Shown here one piece after another: positions 53,703 through 61,881 of a DNA stretch of 64,000 bases. Under the pieces are notes generated by a model, which was given only the letters and a program-made list of their open reading frames with translations, was not told where the DNA came from and searched no databases. Positions within the stretch are counted from its first letter, which is position 1, and every line of letters begins with the position of its first letter. The stretch is taken from positions 558,001-622,000 of the forward strand of contig NC_015437.1 in the NCBI RefSeq assembly GCF_000208405.1, written 5' to 3'. This DNA comes from Selenomonas sputigena ATCC 35185. GTDB lineage: Bacteria; Bacillota; Negativicutes; Selenomonadales; Selenomonadaceae. Position numbers and translations under genes: made by a program.

Positions 53703-55517
53703 ATGAAGGTCAAAGTATCAGACTATATCGCGGATTTTCTTGTCAAAAAAGGCATCACGCACGTATTCACCGTCGTTGGCGGCGGTGCTATGCACCTCAA
53801 CGATTCTCTCGGGCACCACGAGAAGATTACGTCGATATACTGCCATCATGAGCAGGCGGCGGCGATGGCGGCGGAAGCCTATGCGCGTGTCCATGGGCGC
53901 ATGGCGGCGCTCTGCGTGACGAGCGGGCCGGGCGCGATCAATGCCTTGAACGGCGTTGCGGGCGCTTATCAGGATTCGATTCCGCTGCTCGTGCTCTCGG
54001 GGCAGATGAAATCCTCTCTGACGGTGCGGGCGAGCGGTCTGCCGCTTCGCACGCTGGGCGGACAGGAGTTCGACATCGTGTCAGCGCTTGATAATATGAC
54101 GAAGTATGCAGAGATGATCACCGAGCCGCAGAAGATTCCCTTCGCGCTCGGAAAAGCGTATCACTTGGCGAAGAGCGGCCGCCCCGGGCCTTCGTGGCTC
54201 GATTTGCCGCTCGACATACAGGGAAGCTTCATCGACGACGACTTGCCGGGCTTCAAGGCTCATGCGCAGGAGGAATATGCAGACATTGAGAAGGCCGCGC
54301 ATCATGTGCTGGAAAAGCTCAGAAGCGCCGAGCGTCCCGTGCTCTACGCGGGCAACGGCATCCGCCTCGCGGGTGCGGCGTCGCTCGTCGAGGAACTGGC
54401 GCAGCGCCTGTCAATGCCTGTCGTCACATGCTGGGACAGCATCGACCTCATCGCGACGGGGCATCCGTACTACTGCGGCAGGGGCGGCACGATGGGCGAC
54501 CGCGCGGGCAACTTCGCCGTGCAGAACAGCGACCTTCTGCTCTCGATCGGCAGCCGACTGAGCATCTATCAGGTCGGCTACGACGTACGACTTTGGGCGC
54601 GCGCGGCATATACGATCGTCAACGACATCGACCCCGCAGAGCTCCAAAAGCCGACGATCCGCGTCGACTATCCCGTGTGTGCCGATGCGGCGGACTTCAT
54701 GCGTGCGCTTCTCTCGGCGTCGAAGGAGGATGAGCCGAAGGAAAACGGGGCATGGCTCGCGCAGTGCCGCAGGTGGAAGAGCGAGTACCCCGTCGTGCGG
54801 CCCGAGCAGAAGGAAGCGGCGGGCAAGACGAACGTCTATGCTTTCATGGATGCTTTGAGCCGTGCGCTGCCCGAGGGCAGCATCACGGTCGTCACCAATG
54901 GGTCTGCGAGCGTCGTCGGCAGCCAGTCGTACTTCATCAAGGAGGGCAGCCGCTTCCTCATGAACTGCGGCATCTCGTCGATGGGCTACGGTCTGCCCGC
55001 TGCCGTCGGCGCAGCCGTCGCGAGCGGCGGGAGCGTCATCTGCCTTGAGGGCGACGGCAGCATCATGATGAACCTGCAGGAATTGCAGACCGTCGTCACG
55101 AATCGGCTGCCTGTCAAACTCTTCGTCATCAACAACAACGGCTATCATCAGATTCGTCAGACGCAGAAGAACGTCTTCGGCAATGCGCTCGTCGGCGTCG
55201 GCCCCGAGAGCGGCGATCTCGGCTTCCCGTCGTTTGAGCGAATCGCGCAGGCGTTCGAGATGCCCTACATCAAGATTTCTTCCAACGCGGAGCTGCACGA
55301 AAAGATCGCGCAGGCGCTCAGAGAACCGGGCTATGTGCTCACGGAAGTGTTCGTGACGGAAGAGCAGAAGTTCGAGCCGAAGTCCGCGACGAAGCGGCTG
55401 CCCGACGGGCGGCTCACGAGTCCCCCGCTGGAAGATCTCGCGCCGTTTTTGCCGCGCGAGGAGCTGGCACGCAATATGTATATCCCGCTCATCGAACCGG
55501 ACGGAGGAAAAGCATGA
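53703..55517 (+). CDS. ThDP-dependent enzyme of the acetolactate-synthase-like family
   Basis: 604 residues with the three ThDP domains. Glu50 in YCHHEQAAAM activates the cofactor, PGAINALNGVAGAYQDSIP belongs to the N-terminal domain, and the diphosphate/Mg motif runs from GDGS (450-453) to NNNGY (477 onward). The last 60 residues form a Pro-rich tail. Relatives include acetolactate synthase, IolD and the YerE type that adds two carbons to nucleotide-linked keto sugars. Biosynthetic acetolactate synthase is unlikely because no small subunit or ilv gene is nearby. The reaction could be ligation to, or cleavage of, a keto sugar or cyclitol ketone (inference). RBS CGGAGGTG. Confidence 0.9.
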   Translation: MKVKVSDYIADFLVKKGITHVFTVVGGGAMHLNDSLGHHEKITSIYCHHEQAAAMAAEAYARVHGRMAALCVTSGPGAINALNGVAGAYQDSIPLLVLSGQMKSSLTVRASGLPLRTLGGQEFDIVSALDNMTKYAEMITEPQKIPFALGKAYHLAKSGRPGPSWLDLPLDIQGSFIDDDLPGFKAHAQEEYADIEKAAHHVLEKLRSAERPVLYAGNGIRLAGAASLVEELAQRLSMPVVTCWDSIDLIATGHPYYCGRGGTMGDRAGNFAVQNSDLLLSIGSRLSIYQVGYDVRLWARAAYTIVNDIDPAELQKPTIRVDYPVCADAADFMRALLSASKEDEPKENGAWLAQCRRWKSEYPVVRPEQKEAAGKTNVYAFMDALSRALPEGSITVVTNGSASVVGSQSYFIKEGSRFLMNCGISSMGYGLPAAVGAAVASGGSVICLEGDGSIMMNLQELQTVVTNRLPVKLFVINNNGYHQIRQTQKNVFGNALVGVGPESGDLGFPSFERIAQAFEMPYIKISSNAELHEKIAQALREPGYVLTEVFVTEEQKFEPKSATKRLPDGRLTSPPLEDLAPFLPREELARNMYIPLIEPDGGKA

Positions 55518-55990
55518 TCAACCTGCGCCATACAGGCATCTACGTCAGAGACTTGGCGCGCATGGCGTCGTTTTACCGCGAGGTCTTCTACATGCACGCG
55601 ATATGCGAAAACGTCGAGCAGGAGGACGCGCTGCTTGCCGACCTCTTCCAGGCGGCGGGTGCGAAGGTTCGGATCACGAAGCTCATCACGGAGCAGGGAA
55701 AGGCGAGCGGCGTCGGCGATATGCTGGAGCTTCTGGAAGTCATCGTACCCAAAGGGCGGGAAAAGAAGACGAACTTGCCGATCGAGGCGGGGCTGCACAT
55801 CGCCTTCGGCGTGCGCGATATGGAAGCGACTCGCATGGCGATTGCCGCGCATGGCGGCGCATGCGTGACGCGCGTGCACGATATGGGAAACGGCAACCTT
55901 TGCTGCTTCTGCCGCGATCCCGAGGGGAATTGGCTGGAGCTGATCGCGCGGCGAGATGCACAGAAGGAAGGCTTGAGTCCCGGCAGATGA
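55514..55990 (+). CDS. VOC (glyoxalase-fold) family protein
   Basis: 158 residues with two beta-alpha-beta-beta-beta modules. LRHTGIYVRDLARMASFYRE supplies the first metal His, GLHIAFGVRDME the second module start, and DPEGNWLELIAR the Glu ligand. It overlaps the ThDP gene by 4 bases (ATGA). VOC proteins next to sugar-phosphate cyclases in cyclitol clusters (ValD/AcbO types) act as epimerases, and the next gene here is such a cyclase. That parallel is suggestive, not proof. Confidence 0.88.
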   Translation: MINLRHTGIYVRDLARMASFYREVFYMHAICENVEQEDALLADLFQAAGAKVRITKLITEQGKASGVGDMLELLEVIVPKGREKKTNLPIEAGLHIAFGVRDMEATRMAIAAHGGACVTRVHDMGNGNLCCFCRDPEGNWLELIARRDAQKEGLSPGR

Positions 55991-56033
55991 GCGGGATTCG
56001 TCTGCAGCGAGATACGGGAAAGGAGAAGGCGGC

Positions 56034-57107
56034 ATGAAGATCAAGTCGGCGTTCAAGGAATACAGCGTGGATTTTTGCAGGGATTTGTCCCTGCTGCAGG
56101 ATTTGGCGGCGGCGAAGGACACGTTTTTTGTGCTCGACCGTACGGTTTACGAGATTTATAAAGACCGCCTGCCGGATTTGCCGAAGGAGCGATTCTTCCT
56201 GCTTGAAGCTGTCGAGGAGAAAAAGGATATGGCGGCAATGCTCGCAATCTGTGAGCGCATGACGGAGATGAGCGCCAAGCGCAATTCGCATCTCGTGTCC
56301 TTGGGCGGCGGCATCACGCAGGACGTCACGGGCTTTGTCGCCACGGCGCTCTATCGCGGCATTCGCTGGACGTTCTTCCCGACGACGCTCCTTGCCGCCT
56401 GCGACAGCTGCATCGGCGGCAAGTCGTCACTGAACTACAAGGGCTTCAAGAACCTTCTCGGCTCCTTCTATCCACCCGATGAGATCTTCATCTATCCCGA
56501 GTTTTTCCGGAGTCTCAGCCCGCGGGACTACTGCAGCGGCTTAGGCGAAGTCGTGAAGTTCAACGTCATCGCGGGCGCGGCGGGCATCGACGGCATGGAG
56601 CGCGATATGGAGGCGATTCTTGCGCACGATTACGAGAAGCTGCTGCAGTATGTGAGGACGTCGCTCGACTTCAAGCGCGGTTTCATCGAGGAGGACGAGT
56701 TTGATCGCGGCAAGAGGGTTCTGCTCAATTACGCGCACACCTTCGGACACGCCTTTGAGAGCGTCAGCTCCTATGAGATTCCGCACGGATCTGCCGTTGC
56801 GCTCGGCATGATGACGGCGAATGCGGTATCGGTCAAGCGCGGCTTCATCGAAGAAGCGTATGCGGCGCGTATCGCGGCGCTCTGCATGAAGATCCTCGCG
56901 CACATCCCCTGGCGCGAGGAGTGGTTCGCGCCTGCGGGCATCATCGCCGCCATTCACAAGGATAAGAAGCAGACGAGCGAGAGAATCACGGCAGTGCTTT
57001 TGAACGAAGCACATGAGCTCAGCGTCTATCGCGATGTTGAGGAAGAAGAAATCCGGCAGGCGCTTGCGTGTCTGCTGCAATATTGGAGGAATCATCGTGG
57101 AAAATGA
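56034..57107 (+). CDS. 3-dehydroquinate-synthase-like sugar phosphate cyclase
   Basis: 357 residues. The NAD-binding GGGITQDVTGF (91-101) and the phosphate-binding FFPTTLLAACDSCIGGKSS and KNLLGSFYPP are present. Metal ligands Glu172, His235 and His251 fit the spacing of dehydroquinate synthase. The wording differs from housekeeping AroB (DVTGF for DLAGF, CDSCIGGKSSLNY for VDSSVGGKTGVN), and no other aro gene is nearby. A dedicated cyclase making a cyclitol-type product for the glycan is therefore more likely than shikimate synthesis. RBS AAAGGAGAAGG; the 3' end overlaps the radical SAM gene by 11 bp. Confidence 0.88.
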   Translation: MKIKSAFKEYSVDFCRDLSLLQDLAAAKDTFFVLDRTVYEIYKDRLPDLPKERFFLLEAVEEKKDMAAMLAICERMTEMSAKRNSHLVSLGGGITQDVTGFVATALYRGIRWTFFPTTLLAACDSCIGGKSSLNYKGFKNLLGSFYPPDEIFIYPEFFRSLSPRDYCSGLGEVVKFNVIAGAAGIDGMERDMEAILAHDYEKLLQYVRTSLDFKRGFIEEDEFDRGKRVLLNYAHTFGHAFESVSSYEIPHGSAVALGMMTANAVSVKRGFIEEAYAARIAALCMKILAHIPWREEWFAPAGIIAAIHKDKKQTSERITAVLLNEAHELSVYRDVEEEEIRQALACLLQYWRNHRGK

Positions 57108-58182
57108 AGTTGTGCCTTTTTCCGAGGCATATCAGAAGAATCGCCTGACACTGCGCGAGGTCGTGCCGCTCGCGGTACCTCTGTGCGTGTGCATCGAGCC
57201 GACGAACATCTGCAACTTCAAGTGCCTGATGTGCTGGCAGAGCACACAGGAATACACGAAGCACGGCGGTCCCTTCGGCAATATGACAGATGAGCTTTTT
57301 GACAAGCTCTTGGAAGATATGAAGGACTTCTGCCGCCATCAGGGCAAGAAGATCAAGCTCATCAAGCTCTACTCGACGGGTGAGCCGCTTTTGCACAAGG
57401 GCGTCTGCCGCATGGTGAAGAAGATCAAGGAAGCCGATGTCTGTCATGAGATGGAGATCACGACGAATGCGTCTCTTCTGACGAAGGAAGTGGCGGAGGA
57501 ACTCGTCGATCTCGGACTCGACTACCTGCGCGCTTCCATCTACTCCGTGCGCACGGATGGACAGGCGCGCATCACGCAGTCGCGCGTCACGCCGCACGAG
57601 ATTCGCGAGAACATCGCTTACTTGAAGAAGTACCGCGACGAGAAGGGCGCGAAGAAGCCCTTCATCTGTGCGAAAATCATGGACACGCACGGCGAGGAAA
57701 ACGACGAGTTCTATCGCATGTACGAAGATGTTTCCGACGAGCAGCTGATTGACACGCCGTGGATTTTGCCGAAGCTTGAGGAAAATGCCCTCGACCGACT
57801 CTACGGCAGCGAGGAAAAGGGCGAGGAAGCGCAGGCGGCGTACTTGGAACAGGCGCTTTACAAGGAGCGCAAGGTCTGCCGCTATCCGTTCACGCACATG
57901 ACGGTGCGCAGCAACGGCGACGTCGTCGTCTGCTGTACGGATTGGTCGCGCGACACCTTGGTCGGCAGCATCTGCGACAATACGCTGGAAGAGATCTGGA
58001 ACTCGAAGAAGCTCTACGATTTTCGTTGTATGCAGCTGAAGACGAAGGGGGCGCACCATGCGCTCTGCGCAACGTGCGAAATTCCGCTGAAGGATACGAG
58101 CGAGGACAATCTCGACGATTTCCCTGTGGAGAAGCTCCATTATTGGGGGGAAGGCGATGGAAAGAAGAACGTTTCTAAATAG
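57097..58182 (+). CDS. radical SAM / SPASM-like protein
   Basis: 361 residues, GTG start with TTGGAGGA upstream. The CxxxCxxC cluster motif is Cys39, Cys43, Cys46 (CNFKCLMC), followed by KLYSTGEPLLHKG as the glycine-rich SAM site. The C-terminal part has CRYPFTHMTVRSNGDVVVCC and CATCE, a SPASM-type auxiliary cluster region. The substrate is unknown. In glycan clusters such proteins modify sugars or peptides. It overlaps the cyclase gene by 11 bp and the next gene by 26, so it is firmly part of this operon. Confidence 0.92.
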   Translation: MENEVVPFSEAYQKNRLTLREVVPLAVPLCVCIEPTNICNFKCLMCWQSTQEYTKHGGPFGNMTDELFDKLLEDMKDFCRHQGKKIKLIKLYSTGEPLLHKGVCRMVKKIKEADVCHEMEITTNASLLTKEVAEELVDLGLDYLRASIYSVRTDGQARITQSRVTPHEIRENIAYLKKYRDEKGAKKPFICAKIMDTHGEENDEFYRMYEDVSDEQLIDTPWILPKLEENALDRLYGSEEKGEEAQAAYLEQALYKERKVCRYPFTHMTVRSNGDVVVCCTDWSRDTLVGSICDNTLEEIWNSKKLYDFRCMQLKTKGAHHALCATCEIPLKDTSEDNLDDFPVEKLHYWGEGDGKKNVSK

Positions 58183-59269
58183 CCCGGTGCTCGACGAGGA
58201 CATGCAGGACATCTACGCGCGTGGGCTGGATTGGCAAAAGCTCAGAGGCAAGACCGTATTGCTCACGGGTGCGACGGGAATGCTCGCGTCCTACGTCGCG
58301 TTCTTCCTCGTCTATCTGAACGAGGAACGCGCGATGGGGATGCGGCTGCTGCTCCATGTGCGAAACGAGGAAAAAGCGCGCGCACGCTTCGGCGAATACG
58401 CGGATGCGCCATATATCTCGCTTGTGCAGCACGATCTCAGAGAACCGTGGCAGATCGAAGGGGCGGTCGACTTCATCATCCACGCTGCAAGCCTCGCGAA
58501 TCCTGCGTACTACAAGACGATGCCCGTCGAGGTCGCCGAGCCGAACGTGCTCGGCACATACTATCTGCTGCGCTTGGCAAGGGAGAAGAGGACGCAGTCC
58601 TTCCTCTTTTTCAGCAGCGGCGACGTCTACGGCAAGATGCAAGAGGGCGCGGGTGAGATCCACGAGGCGGACATCGGCGCGGCAGACCCGCTCGATCTTT
58701 TGAGCTGCTACGGCGGCAGCAAGCGCATGGGCGAGACGTGGTGCCGGCTCTTCTCCGTCGAATATGACGTGAACGCGAAGATCGCACGCATCGCGCACAC
58801 CTACGCGCCAACGATGGATATTGAGAGCGATCCGCGCGTCTTCTCCTCCTTCATGAAGTGCGTTTCGGCGGGCACGGACATCGTCATGCACAGCGACGGC
58901 AGCGCCTGCCGCCCCTTCTGCTACATCGCCGATGCTGTTTCGGCGTTCTTTCTCATCCTCTTCGAGGGCGCGTCGGGTGAGGCGTACAACGTGTCGAACG
59001 ACAGGGCGTTCTTGAGCATCCGCGAGCTTGCGGAAATCCTCGTGAAATTGCGTCCCGAACTGAGTTTGAAGGTCATCGCGAAGGAGCGGCCGAAGGGCGC
59101 GGCGTATCTGGAAAACAATTTCAACAAGGCGAACCTCCCCAGTGCCGACAAACTTCGAGAACTCGGCTGGCAATGCCGCTTCGACGCGGCAGCGGGATTC
59201 GCACGCGTCTGGCGATACCTGCGCGATGTGCAAACATCTTGCCAAGCGAGCGGAAAAAGGGTAGAATAA
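58157..59269 (+). CDS. extended SDR, NAD-dependent sugar epimerase/dehydratase
   Basis: 370 residues. A 25-residue N-terminal extension precedes the nucleotide-binding loop TGATGMLASYV. HAASLANPAYY and FSSGDVYGKM (Ser) are followed by CYGGSKRMGE (Tyr, Lys), the catalytic set of nucleotide-sugar epimerases/dehydratases such as UDP-glucuronate decarboxylase. RPFCYIADAVSAFF and YNVSND are typical C-terminal marks. It could act on the CDP-glucose from rfbF or on another activated sugar. Last gene of the island; RBS GGGGGGAAGG inside the radical SAM gene. Confidence 0.9.
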   Translation: MERRTFLNSPVLDEDMQDIYARGLDWQKLRGKTVLLTGATGMLASYVAFFLVYLNEERAMGMRLLLHVRNEEKARARFGEYADAPYISLVQHDLREPWQIEGAVDFIIHAASLANPAYYKTMPVEVAEPNVLGTYYLLRLAREKRTQSFLFFSSGDVYGKMQEGAGEIHEADIGAADPLDLLSCYGGSKRMGETWCRLFSVEYDVNAKIARIAHTYAPTMDIESDPRVFSSFMKCVSAGTDIVMHSDGSACRPFCYIADAVSAFFLILFEGASGEAYNVSNDRAFLSIRELAEILVKLRPELSLKVIAKERPKGAAYLENNFNKANLPSADKLRELGWQCRFDAAAGFARVWRYLRDVQTSCQASGKRVE

Positions 59270-59298
59270 GGGAAAGACGGCAAGAAGGGGGTCATACG

Positions 59299-59448
59299 AT
59301 GAAACACATCAAGACGGTCAACAAGCCGACGATGCAGAAGACGCTGAAGACGGGCGGCTGCGGCGAATGCCAGGCGTCGTGCCAGTCGGCATGCAAGACG
59401 TCCTGCACGGTGGGCAATCAGGTCTGTGAGAGCAGGAAGCAAGCGTGA
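59299..59448 (+). CDS. scfA: SCIFF ribosomally made peptide precursor (six cysteines in forty-five residues)
   Basis: 49 residues. The core GGCGECQASCQSACKTSC plus a last VC gives six cysteines, and the N-terminal MKHIKTVNKPTMQKTLKT is the leader. This is the SCIFF family, nearly universal in Clostridia and Negativicutes, whose cysteines are linked by thioethers to other residues by the partner radical SAM enzyme. RBS AAGGGGG. A terminator hairpin lies between it and the maturase gene. Confidence 0.95.
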   Translation: MKHIKTVNKPTMQKTLKTGGCGECQASCQSACKTSCTVGNQVCESRKQA

Positions 59449-59450
59449 AA

Positions 59451-59482
59451 AAAAGACCTCTTCCGTAAGGAAGAGGTCTTTT
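59451..59482. terminator. terminator hairpin between SCIFF precursor and maturase genes
   Basis: AAAAGACCTCTTCC pairs perfectly with GGAAGAGGTCTTTT around GTAA. It would end most scfA transcripts and allow partial read-through into scfB, giving more peptide than enzyme. Confidence 0.88.
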
Positions 59483-59513
59483 CTTCACGCTTCGCCATAT
59501 ATCTGGAGGAATT

Positions 59514-60917
59514 ATGAAAGAGAGAATACATAAGTTCAAACAGGCGGACAGCTTCATCCTGCTTGATGTCAACAGCGGCGCCGTCCATGTCGTCGACGAG
59601 ATGATCTACGACATCATGGACGTCTTCGACGGCGCGAATGATCGGGCGGTCGTCGATGCGCTCGGCGCGAAGTACCCGAGGGCGGAACTTTCCGAAGCGC
59701 TCGAAGAGCTGCACGAACTCATGGCGCTCGGCGAGCTTTTCGCGCCCGACATTGACGTGCCGCCGACGTTTTCCCAGAAGGGACTCGTGAAGTCGCTGTG
59801 TCTGATGGTCGCGCAGGACTGCAATCTGCGCTGCAAATACTGCTTCGGCGACGGCGGCAACTACGGCATGGAGCGTGCCGTCATGTCGCCCGAGGTCGGA
59901 TGTCGCGCTGTCGATTTTCTCATCGAGGGTTCAGGGCCGCGCAAGCATTGTGAGATTGACTTCTTCGGCGGCGAGCCGCTCCTCAACATGAAGACGATTA
60001 AGAAAGTGACGGAGCATATAAGGAAGCGCGAGAAGGAGACGGGCAAGATCTTCAAGCTCACGCTGACGACGAACGGCATGCTCTTAAGCGATGCGAACAT
60101 CGCGTGGCTCAACGAGAACGATTTTTCGCTCGTCCTGTCGCTCGACGGGCGCAGGGAGACGAACGACGCCATGCGTCCCGACATCGGCGGACACGGCACT
60201 TATGACCGCATCGTGGAGAACTTCCGAAGGTGTCTTGCGAGCCGCGCGGGCGGCGACTGGGACTATCGCGGCGTCTATACCTATCTTCGCGGCACTTACA
60301 CGAAGCGCAATCTCGACTTTACCGAGGACGTGCTCTCGATGCACGATGCGGGATTCAATATTCTCTCGGTCGAGCCTGTCGTCTTGAAGGACAGCCCGCT
60401 CGCCCTCATGGAAGAAGATTTGCCGCGCATCTGCGAGGAGTACGACCGCCTCGCCGCCGCCTACATGGAGCGGCATCGCGCGGGCAGGGGATTCTTCTTT
60501 TTCCACTTCAACATGGACTTGTCAAATGGCCCTTGCGTCGCCAAGCGCCTCTCGGGCTGCGGCGCGGGTCACGAATACTTCGCCGTCGCGGAAAATGGCG
60601 ATCTCTACCCGTGTCATCAATTCGTCGGCAGAAAGCGCTACAAGCTCGGCAGCATCTACGACGGAGTGACGGACGAAGAACTGCCGCCGTACTTTCGCGA
60701 GTCGCACGTCCTCAACAAGGAAAAATGCGCCGACTGCTGGGCACGCTTCTTCTGCAGCGGCGGCTGCCATGCCAACGCCGACCTATTCCACGGCGATATA
60801 AGAAAGCCTTACGAAGTCGGCTGCGAGATTCAAAAAAAGCGTCTCGAATGTGCACTCTACGTGCAGGCGCTGCTGGCACTGGAGAAGGAAGAACAGGTGC
60901 AGGCGACTGCTCTGTAG
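59514..60917 (+). CDS. scfB: SCIFF radical SAM thioether maturase
   Basis: 467 residues. An N-terminal PqqD/RRE-like precursor-binding domain covers about 1-85. The radical SAM core has Cys103, Cys107, Cys110 (CNLRCKYC) and FFGGEPLLN. The C-terminal SPASM domain has GCGAGHEYFAVAENGDLYPC and CADCWARFFCSGGCHAN for auxiliary clusters. It forms thioether bridges in the SCIFF peptide. RBS TCTGGAGGAATT, with the preceding gene being the SCIFF precursor. Length and motifs match the family. Confidence 0.95.
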   Translation: MKERIHKFKQADSFILLDVNSGAVHVVDEMIYDIMDVFDGANDRAVVDALGAKYPRAELSEALEELHELMALGELFAPDIDVPPTFSQKGLVKSLCLMVAQDCNLRCKYCFGDGGNYGMERAVMSPEVGCRAVDFLIEGSGPRKHCEIDFFGGEPLLNMKTIKKVTEHIRKREKETGKIFKLTLTTNGMLLSDANIAWLNENDFSLVLSLDGRRETNDAMRPDIGGHGTYDRIVENFRRCLASRAGGDWDYRGVYTYLRGTYTKRNLDFTEDVLSMHDAGFNILSVEPVVLKDSPLALMEEDLPRICEEYDRLAAAYMERHRAGRGFFFFHFNMDLSNGPCVAKRLSGCGAGHEYFAVAENGDLYPCHQFVGRKRYKLGSIYDGVTDEELPPYFRESHVLNKEKCADCWARFFCSGGCHANADLFHGDIRKPYEVGCEIQKKRLECALYVQALLALEKEEQVQATAL

Positions 60918-60936
60918 GTGAAAGAGAAATATGACG

Positions 60937-60975
60937 GGTGCATGGAGTTGAAAGACTTCATGCACTCTCTTTTTA
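60937..60975 (+). terminator. rho-independent terminator after the maturase gene
   Basis: GGTGCATGGAGT pairs with ACTTCATGCACTC with one mismatch, followed by TCTTTTT. Confidence 0.8.
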
Positions 60976-61007
60976 TGCAGCTAAAAGCAATGAACTTATT
61001 TTCCATA

Positions 61008-61036
61008 TTGACAGAAGAAAACGACAGCTTTATAAT
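61008..61036 (+). promoter_or_regulatory. promoter of the deoR-type operon
   Basis: Perfect TTGACA (61008-61013), 17-bp spacer, perfect TATAAT (61031-61036). Confidence 0.92.
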
Positions 61037-61040
61037 AAAA

Positions 61041-61080
61041 TAACAAAAGATAACAAAACATAAACTAAATTAACATCAAG
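61041..61080 (+). promoter_or_regulatory. tandem 10-bp repeats downstream of the promoter, probable DeoR operator
   Basis: TAACAAAAGA, TAACAAAACA, TAAACTAAAT and TAACATCAAG follow each other at exactly 10-bp steps, starting right after the -10. TAAC or TAAA thus recurs once per helical turn. The position overlaps the transcription start, as expected for a repressor of its own operon. Confidence 0.6.
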
Positions 61081-61089
61081 GGGGCGCAT

Positions 61090-61854
61090 ATGATTTCGAT
61101 CGACAGGAAGAAATTTATTCTTGACTACCTGCAGCAGAATGAAACGGTCACGAGCAGCGTCCTGGTGCAGGCGCTCGATGTCACGGCCATGACGATCAGC
61201 CGTGATCTCAAACAGTTGGAAGAGAAGGGTCTGCTTGTGCGCACGCACGGCGGAGCCATGCTGCCAAACTATCTCGTGGAGGAGACTTCGTATGCGAAGA
61301 AGAAGGTGCGTGATATCGAAGTTAAGCGGCGCATCGCGGAGGCGGCGCTGCGACAGATCCGTCCGGGTATGACGGTCTTCTTCGATGCAGGCACGACGAC
61401 GTTCGAGATCGCTGACCGTTTGAAGAAGGCAGCGCCCGCTAATATCACGGTTGTGACGAACGATTTGCACATAGGTGCGCATCTGTATTCTCAAACGGAG
61501 ATTCGCACCGTCCTCTTGGGCGGCGTCGTCTTGCCAGAGACAGGGGCCGTTGCGGGTGCCATGGCGACGGAGCAGCTTGTGCGTTACGGCATTGATCTCG
61601 CCTTTGTCGGCACGTCTGCTGTCACGGAGGACTTCTTCCTCGTCGTACCGACAGAGAGCAAGTGCGTGTTCAAGCGGAAACTCCTTGAGATAAGCGAGGT
61701 TTCTATCCTTGTCGCCGACCGATCGAAGTTCCGCAAGAAAAAGCTCTATAAGGCGGCTCATATGAGCGAACTGGATCGCGTCATCACGGATTATCCGTTT
61801 ACGAAGACAGAGGTGAAGAAGGCGATGCCGCGTGGAGAAATCATCGCGATTTGA
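61090..61854 (+). CDS. DeoR-family transcriptional repressor
   Basis: 254 residues. The N-terminal winged helix (VTSSVLVQALDVTAMTISRD, then LVRTHGGAM) is the DeoR signature. The C-terminal DeoRC sensor domain contains FFDAGTTTFEIADRL and FVGTSAVTEDFF, which bind a phosphorylated sugar acid. It probably represses its own operon and is released by a tetronate-derived phosphate. RBS AAGGGGGCG. The kinase gene follows after 27 bp. Confidence 0.93.
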   Translation: MISIDRKKFILDYLQQNETVTSSVLVQALDVTAMTISRDLKQLEEKGLLVRTHGGAMLPNYLVEETSYAKKKVRDIEVKRRIAEAALRQIRPGMTVFFDAGTTTFEIADRLKKAAPANITVVTNDLHIGAHLYSQTEIRTVLLGGVVLPETGAVAGAMATEQLVRYGIDLAFVGTSAVTEDFFLVVPTESKCVFKRKLLEISEVSILVADRSKFRKKKLYKAAHMSELDRVITDYPFTKTEVKKAMPRGEIIAI

Positions 61855-61881
61855 TTGGCTTGCCAGAAAGGAGAAGATACG

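Noticed and set aside
53703-55517. Housekeeping acetolactate synthase (ilvB)
   Set aside because: No regulatory small subunit or other branched-chain genes nearby; the context is a glycan operon.
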